From Agaribacter marinus (GTDB lineage: Bacteria; Pseudomonadota; Gammaproteobacteria; Enterobacterales; Alteromonadaceae), in the NCBI RefSeq assembly GCF_030160655.1, contig NZ_BSOT01000011.1, forward strand, positions 62,001-126,000: 64,000 nucleotides of DNA, given 5' to 3'. Every line of letters begins with the position of its first letter. The first letter of the stretch is position 1. The notes beneath the pieces are model-generated. The model was not told the origin of the DNA and searched no databases. It saw only the letters and a program-made list of their open reading frames with translations. A program made the translations under genes and the position numbers. Below are positions 8,961 through 15,919 of this stretch, one piece after another.

Positions 8961-10199
8961 TTAATAATGAGAAGGCATTTCATCGATTTGTGCAACGCCA
9001 GAATTTATTGCTGCCTTCGCAACTGCCGTTGCAATACGCTCACATAATCTAGGGTCCATTGGCTTAGGAATAATGTAATCTCTACCAAAGCTTAGGTTGT
9101 CGATATTGGATGCATCTAAAACTGATTGCGGCACAGGCTCTTTAGATACGCTTCTCAACGCATTTACGGCTGCCACTTTCATTGCGTCGTTTATCTCTGT
9201 TGCACGCACATCAAGTGCGCCTCTGAATATGAATGGAAAACAAAGCACGTTATTGACTTGGTTTGGATAATCAGAGCGACCAGTCGCCATGATTAAATCG
9301 TCTCTTACTTCATGAGCAAGTTCGGGCTTTATTTCAGGATCAGGGTTCGAGCATGCAAACACAACAGGATTTGGCGCCATCAACGCTAAGCTCTCAGGCT
9401 GCAACAAGTCTGGTCCTGACACGCCTAAAAATACATCTGCGCCGGTCATTACGTCTTCAATTGTGCGCTTGTCCGTATTGTTTGCGAATAACATTTTATG
9501 TTCTGTTAAATCACCTCGACGAGTATGAATCACGCCTTTGCGATCAAGCATGTAAATTTTTTCACGTTGAGCGCCGCATTTTATGAGTAGCTCCATACAT
9601 GCAACCGCTGCAGCGCCAGCCCCCATGCAAACTATGCGAGCCTCATTGATGTCTTTACCTTGAATTTCTAGCGCATTAAGCATACCTGCAGCTGTGACGA
9701 TTGCAGTACCATGTTGGTCATCATGAAAAATAGGAATTTTGCAGCGTTTAATTAATTCTTGTTCAATTTCAAAGCATTCTGGGGCTTTAATGTCTTCTAA
9801 ATTGATACCGCCAAAGCTGTCAGCGATATTTGCTACGGTACTAATAAACTCTTCTGTTGTGCGATGCTTAACTTCAATGTCAATCGAGTCAATGCCTGCA
9901 AAGCGCTTAAATAATAGTGCTTTACCTTCCATGACAGGCTTTGAAGCAAGTGGCCCTAGGTTTCCTAAACCGAGAATAGCAGTACCATTAGAAATCACAG
10001 CTACCATATTGCCTTTTGCTGTATATTTATAGGCTGCGTTAGGGTCTGCGGCTATTTCTTTTACGGGTTCTGCAACGCCAGGGCTGTATGCTAAGGCGAG
10101 GTCATCCACGTTTTCCGCGGCCGTACTTAATTCAACTTTAATTTTTCCAGGTGTTGGCAGTGCGTGATAGTCTAAAGCTCTTTGACGAAAATCTGACAT
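8961..10199 (-). CDS. Malic enzyme, short form (oxaloacetate-decarboxylating malate dehydrogenase)
   Basis: Converts malate to pyruvate and CO2 with reduction of NAD(P) in the cytoplasm. The 412 residues cover only the malic enzyme domains: the N-terminal ALAYSPGVAEP segment, 'GNLGPLASKPVMEGK', the metal-binding 'HDDQHGTAI' and a Rossmann motif GAGAAAV near residue 195. It lacks the phosphotransacetylase-like C-terminal half found in the ~760-residue MaeB proteins, so it belongs to the short class common in Alteromonadales. It lies downstream of rpmE on the same strand, but the rpmE terminator stands between them, so it probably has its own promoter in 10200-10300. Cofactor preference cannot be read with certainty. 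Confidence 0.93.
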   Translation of the reverse strand: MSDFRQRALDYHALPTPGKIKVELSTAAENVDDLALAYSPGVAEPVKEIAADPNAAYKYTAKGNMVAVISNGTAILGLGNLGPLASKPVMEGKALLFKRFAGIDSIDIEVKHRTTEEFISTVANIADSFGGINLEDIKAPECFEIEQELIKRCKIPIFHDDQHGTAIVTAAGMLNALEIQGKDINEARIVCMGAGAAAVACMELLIKCGAQREKIYMLDRKGVIHTRRGDLTEHKMLFANNTDKRTIEDVMTGADVFLGVSGPDLLQPESLALMAPNPVVFACSNPDPEIKPELAHEVRDDLIMATGRSDYPNQVNNVLCFPFIFRGALDVRATEINDAMKVAAVNALRSVSKEPVPQSVLDASNIDNLSFGRDYIIPKPMDPRLCERIATAVAKAAINSGVAQIDEMPSHY

Positions 10200-10304
10200 T
10201 TAAAAATTTTCCAAAACGTGAATACGTTAAAAATCCTCGTGGTATCTGAGACTTACGATAACATAAATTTTTTGACCTTGGGGACAAGGCAAGGAATTAG
10301 ATAT

Positions 10305-10330
10305 AAAAAAAGCGCCTATAAGGCGCTTTT
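10305..10330 (-). terminator. Rho-independent terminator of rpmE
   Basis: A perfect ten-base stem (10308-10317 with 10321-10330) with a three-base loop. On the minus strand a run of seven T follows. It lies 20 bases after the rpmE stop. Confidence 0.9.
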
Positions 10331-10350
10331 GAAATGTATAGAGTGTTGCC

Positions 10351-10563
10351 TTACTTAGAAGACAAGGCACCAAAACGTTTCTTAAAGCGATCAACACGTC
10401 CGCCAGTATCAACGTTACGTTGCTTACCTGTGTAGAATGGGTGACATGCAGAACATACGTCAAGATTTAAATCTTTCTTCACTGTAGAACGGATGTTCAT
10501 CACGTTGCCACACGAACAAGTTGCTTTAATTTCGTTATATTCTGGGTGAATACCTGGTTTCAT
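10351..10563 (-). CDS. rpmE: 50S ribosomal protein L31, zinc-binding type
   Basis: 70-residue protein of the large ribosomal subunit. The four zinc-ligand cysteines of the C+ form are visible as C16 and C18 (ATCSCGN) and C37 and C40 (DVCSACHP). The conserved HPFYTGKQR follows. Divergence from priA is the ancestral arrangement in this group, although here about 5 kb of other genes separate the two. Confidence 0.97.
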   Translation of the reverse strand: MKPGIHPEYNEIKATCSCGNVMNIRSTVKKDLNLDVCSACHPFYTGKQRNVDTGGRVDRFKKRFGALSSK

Positions 10564-10950
10564 TGGGATACCTTATTTATTAGGCCGCCTCGCTATAAAG
10601 CCCTTAGCTAAATATTAGCTATACACTAAACACCAAGCGATTATTAATCGTAATGCACCGTTATTTATATGCTTATAAACAACAATCCATAAATTTCGGA
10701 CGCGGATACTACCAATAATAAGCTAAGCGTTCAAGGAATTTTTGTTCTTGGAAAGCCAAAGTTTCAGGACAAGAGCATTTTAATTCTCCCCTAAAAGCAA
10801 TTCCACTCTAATCCTGCTCTGAAACTATCCTCTAAGGCGGCTATTTTTTATGCTTTGTTGTGTTGACATTACCAATTCGATGATTATACTCCCGCCCCTA
10901 AATTTTTAATGTTACTTGTTGTACCTACGTAGTTCGTTAGGAAAGTTCAA
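10564..10950. other. Intergenic region rpmE / hlyD
   Basis: 387 bases without a gene. It must hold the rpmE promoter (minus strand) and a plus-strand promoter, listed separately at 10863. An imperfect inverted repeat with arms gtttcag / ctgaaac lies between about 10760 and 10835; its role is unknown. Confidence 0.6.
10863..10890 (+). promoter_or_regulatory. Candidate sigma-70 promoter for the microcin export operon
   Basis: TTGACA (10863-10868), a 16-base spacer and TATACT (10885-10890), about 60 bases before the HlyD start. In the ancestral rpmE/priA layout this could have been the priA promoter, now captured by the inserted cassette (inference). Confidence 0.6.
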
Positions 10951-12192
10951 ATGGATTTGTTTCGTAAAAAGGCCGTTGATCATCAAAGGCAAAAACTGTG
11001 GGGTGATGTATTAATTATCAGTCCGCCGTCAATTGGTTTAATTTCGTTTTTTATTTCTGCTTTTATTTTTATCATTGCTGTTTACCTCTATTTGGGAAAA
11101 TATTCCCTTAAGGTTTCGGGAGTCGGTGAACTTGTTCCTACAAGCGGAGTTGCTAAAGTTTATGCGCCTAAGGTCGGTTCTGTTGCTAATCTTTTTGTAT
11201 CTGAAGGTGATAGTGTTCGAAAAGGGGATCGCCTATTTTCAATCGAAGTTAACCGGGTTAACGAAAATGGTGAAGCTGCGGACTATGCCATAGTCGAAAC
11301 AGTCAAGCAGAAGTTAGCGTTAATTACCACCAATCAAGATAACGAAAAGCGACGTTACGATAGCGCTTTAAATCACATAATTGACAATGAAGCTAGGAAC
11401 AAAAAATCCCTTGTTCAAGTGCTAAATCAGATTGAGCTACAGAAGGCTATTATCTCTGATACTCAAGCTATCATTGATGAAACAGGAACTCTTGTCGAAC
11501 AAGGCTACTTCTCGAGAGCAGAGTATAGCCGTCAGAAAATAGAACTTCTGAATCATACTAAGCAGCTTTCGTCGTTCAAAAGGCAAGTTATTGAGTTAGA
11601 GAATCAAATAGGCAGAGCTGCAAACGATAAAGATGAATTGTCAGTCGGGCATGATCAGAATATCTTAGTATTGGATAGAGACCGCCTCTCTCTGAAAGAG
11701 CAACTTCTCTCGTTAGAAAATGAACGCTTTACCTATATCGTTGCTCCAAGAGACGGTATTGTCTCGGGTTTGCAGGTAGTGGAAGGATCAACAGTTAGCG
11801 GTCGAATACCTTTACTATCTATTGTACCCAAGAATCAGTTATTACATGCATACTTGTACGTGCCAGCAAGTGCCATTGGTTTTATTGAAAAAGACCAAGT
11901 CGTGAAATTAAGCTTTGATGCATACGACTATCGTAAATTCGGTACTTATAGTGGGAGAGTCGAAAGCATAACGGATGTTTTATTTACACCATCAGAAACG
12001 CCCAGTTCGGTCACACTAAATGGACCGTCTTATCGATTAGAGGTAAAACTTGATCAACAGTTTGTTGATGCTTATGGAAAAACCATACCATTAAAACCTA
12101 ATATGCATGTTAAGGCTGATATTGTTTTAGCATCGAGACGCTTGTATGAATGGTTTCTTGATCCCTTTATTAGATTTCAGAGGGCCGGCTAA
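10951..12192 (+). CDS. HlyD-family periplasmic adaptor of a peptide exporter (CvaA-like)
   Basis: Membrane fusion protein that would link the inner-membrane ABC exporter to a TolC-type outer-membrane channel. The 413 residues show a cytoplasmic N-terminus, one transmembrane helix (~28-50), a first half of the lipoyl domain (~65-100, 'GDSVRKGDRLFSI'), a long alpha-helical hairpin rich in Gln/Glu/Lys (~115-245), then the returning lipoyl half ('APRDGIVSGLQVVEGSTV') and a beta-barrel domain to the C-terminus. The next gene begins at the base after its stop codon, so the two are one operon. No TolC homologue is encoded in the cassette; the chromosomal TolC would be used. The combination with a C39 transporter is diagnostic of class II microcin/bacteriocin export. 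Confidence 0.9.
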   Translation: MDLFRKKAVDHQRQKLWGDVLIISPPSIGLISFFISAFIFIIAVYLYLGKYSLKVSGVGELVPTSGVAKVYAPKVGSVANLFVSEGDSVRKGDRLFSIEVNRVNENGEAADYAIVETVKQKLALITTNQDNEKRRYDSALNHIIDNEARNKKSLVQVLNQIELQKAIISDTQAIIDETGTLVEQGYFSRAEYSRQKIELLNHTKQLSSFKRQVIELENQIGRAANDKDELSVGHDQNILVLDRDRLSLKEQLLSLENERFTYIVAPRDGIVSGLQVVEGSTVSGRIPLLSIVPKNQLLHAYLYVPASAIGFIEKDQVVKLSFDAYDYRKFGTYSGRVESITDVLFTPSETPSSVTLNGPSYRLEVKLDQQFVDAYGKTIPLKPNMHVKADIVLASRRLYEWFLDPFIRFQRAG

Positions 12193-14406
12193 ATGAGTAT
12201 CTCACATGCAGCTAGGCTAATGAGTAAAATTCGTTTTTCATCGCGCCGTAAACTTCCGTTAATTTATCAAACTGAAGCGTCTGAGTGTGGATTAGCATGT
12301 CTAGCAATGGTAGCCAATTACTATGGTTGGCAGACAGATATTATAGAGTTACGAAAGTCATATCCTGTTTCATTAAATGGTTCTAACCTTAAAGGTTTGT
12401 TGCATACCGCAGGTAAAATGCAACTACAAGGGCGTCCTGTTAGAGCAAAATTGTCTGCACTTGAGAAGTTAAATGCACCTTGTATTTTGCATTGGGAAAT
12501 GAATCATTTTGTTGTGCTAAAAAGGGTGAGAGGCAATAAAGTCACCATTCACGATCCTGCTCAAGGAGAGCTAACCTTAACATTGGATCAAGTCTCCCCT
12601 TATTTCACTGGCGTAGCAATAGAGTTATATCCGACAGAGCATTTTAGGCAAAAAGAAGCGCCCAAAAAAATGAAACTCACAGACTTGTGGTCGAGTACCA
12701 CAGGATTGAAAAAGTCGATTTTCTATACATTGATATTGTCTGTAGTCATTCAAATTATTGCGCTTGCTTCCCCTTTCTATATGCAAATTGTGATTGATGA
12801 GGTCGTACCAAAATACGATACTGATTTGCTTTTTGTGGTAGCTGCTGGCTTTACATTATTGATGTTAATCAATGTAGTAACCAGTTTTATGCGCTCTATG
12901 TTAATGCTCTACTTAGGCAATTCCTTAAGTATTCAGATGACGCGAAACCTGTTTCATCACTTAATGTATCTACCTATGCAATGGTTTGAAAAGCGCCATA
13001 TGGGCGATATATTAAGTCGTTTCGGATCAACTTCTCCGGTTGGTAATCTCTTTTCTGAAGGTATTGCTGCTGCAATTATTGATGGAGTCATGGCGATAAC
13101 GACAGGTATTATCATGTGGTTATATGCTCCCCAGTTAGCCCTTGTTGTTATGATTGCCATCATCGTATTTAGCATAGTCCGCTTTGCTTTATTTCGACTA
13201 ATCAAGGCGCGAAACAAACAAGCGATTGTGGCTGGAGCAAAAGAAAATACTACCTTTATCGAAAGTGTTAGTGCAATCCAAACTATCAAGATATTTGGGC
13301 GCGAAAATGAGCGAGAAGCCACATGGTTAAATAGCCTTATCAATAAGGTGAACAGCAGAATAAGTGCTGCTCGGATACTGGTTTTCTTTGGCTCGTTTCA
13401 AGGTGTCTTATTCGGTATTGAAAATGTATTAGTCGTCTATCTTGGAGCTAAGTTAATTTTTGAAAATAACTTGAGTATTGGCATGCTATTCGCCTTTATG
13501 GCCTACAAGCAACAGTTCAGTGGCAATATCCAAGCACTTATCGAGCGTATATTCGATTTTAAAATGTTATCCCTGCACCTTGAGCGATTAGCTGATATTG
13601 CATTCGAACGCCCGGAAGCAGACTTAGATTCGGTGCTAATTGATAGGGAAGCGACACCACAACAACAAGGCAATACAAGAACGCTTCCTGAATTTCTGGG
13701 TAAAATTGAATTCAAAGATGTTTGGTTTAAATATGGTGATGCTGATCCTTGGATCCTGAAAGGGTTATCGTTTATCGCTGAAGCGGGTGAAATGCTGGTA
13801 TTTACTGGACCTTCTGGGGGAGGCAAAACAACATTGCTCAAGCTAGTGCTGGGATTAGCGAAGCCAACTAAGGGACAGATACTAATTGATAACAAGCCTC
13901 TCGAAAGCCTAGATATGCGCCATTACAGGCAAGCATTTGGCAGTGTTATGCAACAAGACTCGCTTATGTCAGGCAGTATTGCTGACAATATTACTTTCTT
14001 TGACCAGGATGTAGATCCGGAGCAAATGGAACTGGCAGCGCGAAATGCATCCATCATTAAGGACATTGAAACCTTACCAATGAAATACGATACCTTAATT
14101 GGTCATATGGGATCGTCATTGTCAGGCGGACAGCAGCAACGTTTACTACTTGCACGGGCATTGTATCGCAATCCCACGTTTCTAGTGATGGATGAAGGGA
14201 CGGCCAACCTAGATGCAGAAAATGAAAAAGCCATTTTAAAGCATATAAAGTCTTTACCGGTAACACGTATTACCGTTGCTCATAAAGAAGCGGTAATACA
14301 GTCGGCAGATCGCCTTATTCAAATTGAAAACGGTGTATTGATAGAGCCTAAGTCACAAGTTCGGCAAACAAACATATCTGAGGAGTTGGCTCTGACGGCT
14401 GGCTAA
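12193..14406 (+). CDS. Peptidase-containing ABC exporter for double-glycine peptides (CvaB-like, C39)
   Basis: Cleaves the leader of a peptide after Gly-Gly and exports the rest across the inner membrane using ATP. The N-terminal C39 cysteine peptidase domain is intact: Q26, catalytic C32 in SECGLAC, H105 in NHFVVLK and D121 in HDPAQG. Six transmembrane helices lie at ~165-445. The ATPase domain has Walker A GPSGGGKTT (539-547), the signature LSGGQQQR (from 643), Walker B FLVMDE with E668, and a switch His in VAHKE. At 737 residues it matches the usual length of peptidase-containing ATPases. Because the peptidase triad is complete, it should process its own cargo, for which the gene at 14508 is the obvious candidate. 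It starts directly after the HlyD stop codon. Confidence 0.95.
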   Translation: MSISHAARLMSKIRFSSRRKLPLIYQTEASECGLACLAMVANYYGWQTDIIELRKSYPVSLNGSNLKGLLHTAGKMQLQGRPVRAKLSALEKLNAPCILHWEMNHFVVLKRVRGNKVTIHDPAQGELTLTLDQVSPYFTGVAIELYPTEHFRQKEAPKKMKLTDLWSSTTGLKKSIFYTLILSVVIQIIALASPFYMQIVIDEVVPKYDTDLLFVVAAGFTLLMLINVVTSFMRSMLMLYLGNSLSIQMTRNLFHHLMYLPMQWFEKRHMGDILSRFGSTSPVGNLFSEGIAAAIIDGVMAITTGIIMWLYAPQLALVVMIAIIVFSIVRFALFRLIKARNKQAIVAGAKENTTFIESVSAIQTIKIFGRENEREATWLNSLINKVNSRISAARILVFFGSFQGVLFGIENVLVVYLGAKLIFENNLSIGMLFAFMAYKQQFSGNIQALIERIFDFKMLSLHLERLADIAFERPEADLDSVLIDREATPQQQGNTRTLPEFLGKIEFKDVWFKYGDADPWILKGLSFIAEAGEMLVFTGPSGGGKTTLLKLVLGLAKPTKGQILIDNKPLESLDMRHYRQAFGSVMQQDSLMSGSIADNITFFDQDVDPEQMELAARNASIIKDIETLPMKYDTLIGHMGSSLSGGQQQRLLLARALYRNPTFLVMDEGTANLDAENEKAILKHIKSLPVTRITVAHKEAVIQSADRLIQIENGVLIEPKSQVRQTNISEELALTAG

Positions 14407-14507
14407 GAAGGAGAAGGATTCGATTGTATTTTGCAATTGGATGTACCAAAAGGTGCAGTATGGAGAGCGGTAGCGCTCAAATTATAAGAACTTTAAAGGA
14501 AAATAAT

Positions 14508-14801
14508 ATGTCTCAAGATATTAGAGATTTAACCGCTTATGAAATGAATTTTGTATTTGGTGGTGAGATTGCAGACACAACAGTAACAGAAGAAGAGCAA
14601 CGCCCTAAAGACAATGATAGTGGTGCAGGTCGCTCTTCAGGAGCAAATTTGTTGGCTGGTGTTGGATTTGTATTGCTTGGTGCAGCAACTGCAGCAGTAA
14701 TTCCTTTTCTTGCCGCAGGTGCGGTGGTGGGGGCTGGATTAGCAGCATCCGCAGCTGTTTTGACTGCTGGTGGTGGGGTTATTATAAGCTTGTCAAGCTA
14801 A
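14508..14801 (+). CDS. Double-glycine-leader microcin-like precursor peptide
   Basis: 97-residue precursor of a secreted peptide, probably antibacterial. The start is the ATG at 14508: AAAGGA ends seven bases upstream, and the leader then reads MSQDIRDLTAYEMNFVFGG, matching the class II pattern (R/K)(E/D)L..xE(L/M)xxV.GG with Gly-18/Gly-19 at the cut site. The predicted mature peptide has 78 residues: an acidic, polar N-terminal third with three consecutive Glu and several Asp, then a very Gly/Ala/Val-rich hydrophobic region that could span a membrane, ending in ISLSS. It has no cysteine, so no disulphide or lanthionine. No modification enzyme is encoded nearby. An in-frame upstream extension to 14424 exists but lacks a ribosome site and would bury the leader. 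Sequence identity to a named microcin is not claimed. Confidence 0.82.
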   Translation: MSQDIRDLTAYEMNFVFGGEIADTTVTEEEQRPKDNDSGAGRSSGANLLAGVGFVLLGAATAAVIPFLAAGAVVGAGLAASAAVLTAGGGVIISLSS

Positions 14802-14808
14802 TGCAAAG

Positions 14809-14846
14809 AGCAGCCATTCGTGAAATGGCTGCTTAATTTATTTTTA
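14809..14846 (+). terminator. Hairpin between precursor and candidate immunity gene (attenuator-like)
   Basis: A perfect ten-base stem (14809-14818 with 14824-14833), five-base loop, followed by a T-rich stretch interrupted by AA. It begins eight bases after the precursor stop. It could end most transcripts, keeping precursor mRNA more abundant than that of the downstream gene. Confidence 0.7.
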
Positions 14847-14864
14847 CTATATCTGAGAGTAAAT

Positions 14865-15395
14865 ATGGCTTTTTATGAAGACAATAGTGGTACGCTATTT
14901 TTGAATGCCCTTTCGTACAAAATAGATCCTGATAGAGAATATTTCACCTATAGGATTCCTAGTAAAATTGTTAAACAATATTCCGCTATTCTTAATGTTG
15001 CTTTGGCAATTTCTACTCTATCACTATGTTTCCAGTTCTACTATATGTTCACATTTTTTAATAGCTCTAATCAAATTGATGACGTGCAGTTGGCTTTAAT
15101 ATCTGCAATATGTGTTTCAAGTATTGTCTTAGTTGCTTTTAGGAATTTGTTTCTGAAGGTAGAAAAGGTGAAGATAGGTCGATTAAAGTTGAGATTTCAT
15201 TACGCAAAAAAAATGTATTTTACGCTTTTCAATGGTTTCTTTAGTGTATCTTTGGGCATGTTTTATTTTGCTTTTTTTCAGCAAGAATTCGACGTTTTTA
15301 TGTTTGTTTTTTTTCTTTTGATGTGTTCGATTTCATGCATCTTGCTATTTAGGATTGTGGGGATATTTAAATTAGCAAAATTTGATTCACTTTGA
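14865..15395 (+). CDS. Four-helix membrane protein, candidate microcin immunity protein
   Basis: 176-residue protein with no recognisable family. The start chosen is the ATG at 14865, with GAGAG five bases upstream; an upstream in-frame Met at 14820 lies inside the preceding hairpin. Four hydrophobic helices are visible at roughly residues 38-62, 73-95, 118-139 and 143-168 (one begins ALAISTLSLCF, another MFYFAFF). Short charged loops lie between them, including a basic loop KVEKVKIGRLKLRFHYAKK. The gene is visibly AT-richer than priA and rpmE. Position directly after a double-glycine precursor, small size and multiple helices fit known bacteriocin immunity proteins. The function is inference from context only. 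Confidence 0.6.
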   Translation: MAFYEDNSGTLFLNALSYKIDPDREYFTYRIPSKIVKQYSAILNVALAISTLSLCFQFYYMFTFFNSSNQIDDVQLALISAICVSSIVLVAFRNLFLKVEKVKIGRLKLRFHYAKKMYFTLFNGFFSVSLGMFYFAFFQQEFDVFMFVFFLLMCSISCILLFRIVGIFKLAKFDSL

Positions 15396-15489
15396 AGGGT
15401 TAGAAATCTGTGAACTGAGCGAAATATTATTAAAGTATGGGGATGTGCGTCAAATCTGGGGTTGTGTATGTTAAAGTCGTATTGTTATT

Positions 15490-15669
15490 AGATACCTTAA
15501 GGCGCAGATAGGCGCACAGAGAGAGGCTCTCACTCCCCACTTATTCAACGCATTATCTCAAATACATGGATTAAGTTGGGCATGGATGAAGAGCTATAAT
15601 AAAGAAAGACCACATGAATCACAAGGCAATATACTACCGAGTGAATTTAAAAGAAGATTGGTAGCATAA
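15490..15669 (+). mobile_element. Remnant of an IS3-family transposase (OrfB C-terminus)
   Basis: The frame ending with TAA at 15667-15669 encodes 'SWAWMKSYNKERPHES' followed by GNILPSEFKRRL. This is the C-terminal tail of IS3-family integrase-type transposases, whose hallmark is YNxxRPHxxL. Only the tail is left: no start codon, no DDE core, and the upstream frame (from ~15490) is only weakly like the family. A decayed insertion-sequence scar. Confidence 0.75.
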
Positions 15670-15707
15670 TCTCTAATTTTGAATTGTGCGCTTGACGGTA
15701 TGTTTAC

Positions 15708-15848
15708 GCATCCTTTTACATTCAGTAAATCAAGCAGTTTAGGGACAGCGGTAATTTCATTACTCATGTCATCTAATTTTTGCTGACCAAGCACAGTACC
15801 GTTGCCACAACTCCATGCACTAACTATGTGAAGTGGGTTAGCTCTATC
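15708..15848 (-). mobile_element. Remnant of an ISAs1-family (H-repeat-type) transposase
   Basis: On the minus strand, codons from 15848 down to 15708 read PLHIVSAWS and then VLGQQKLDDMSNEITAVP and KLLDLL, a hallmark segment of ISAs1 transposases. A stop codon (15849-15851) cuts it off upstream. Similarity ends just where the catalytic VTIDAMG motif should follow, so both ends are lost. It abuts the IS3 tail head to head. Confidence 0.8.
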
Positions 15849-15919
15849 TTAGTAGTGAAGCGGTCTAAGTCCTGTTATTCTAAATAAATCAATTATCAAC
15901 TCACGAACAATGTCACTCA

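Noticed and set aside
14424-14507. N-terminal extension of the precursor peptide
   Set aside because: No ribosome site upstream of 14424, while 14508 has AAAGGA at seven bases and starts exactly with a double-glycine leader.
15594-15794. 66-codon minus-strand frame as an intact small gene
   Set aside because: Its first half is the ISAs1 transposase fragment and the rest is antisense to the IS3 tail, so it is a junction of two remnants.
15910-15912. ATG just upstream as the priA start
   Set aside because: It is out of frame with priA; the conserved N-terminus requires the GTG at 15920.
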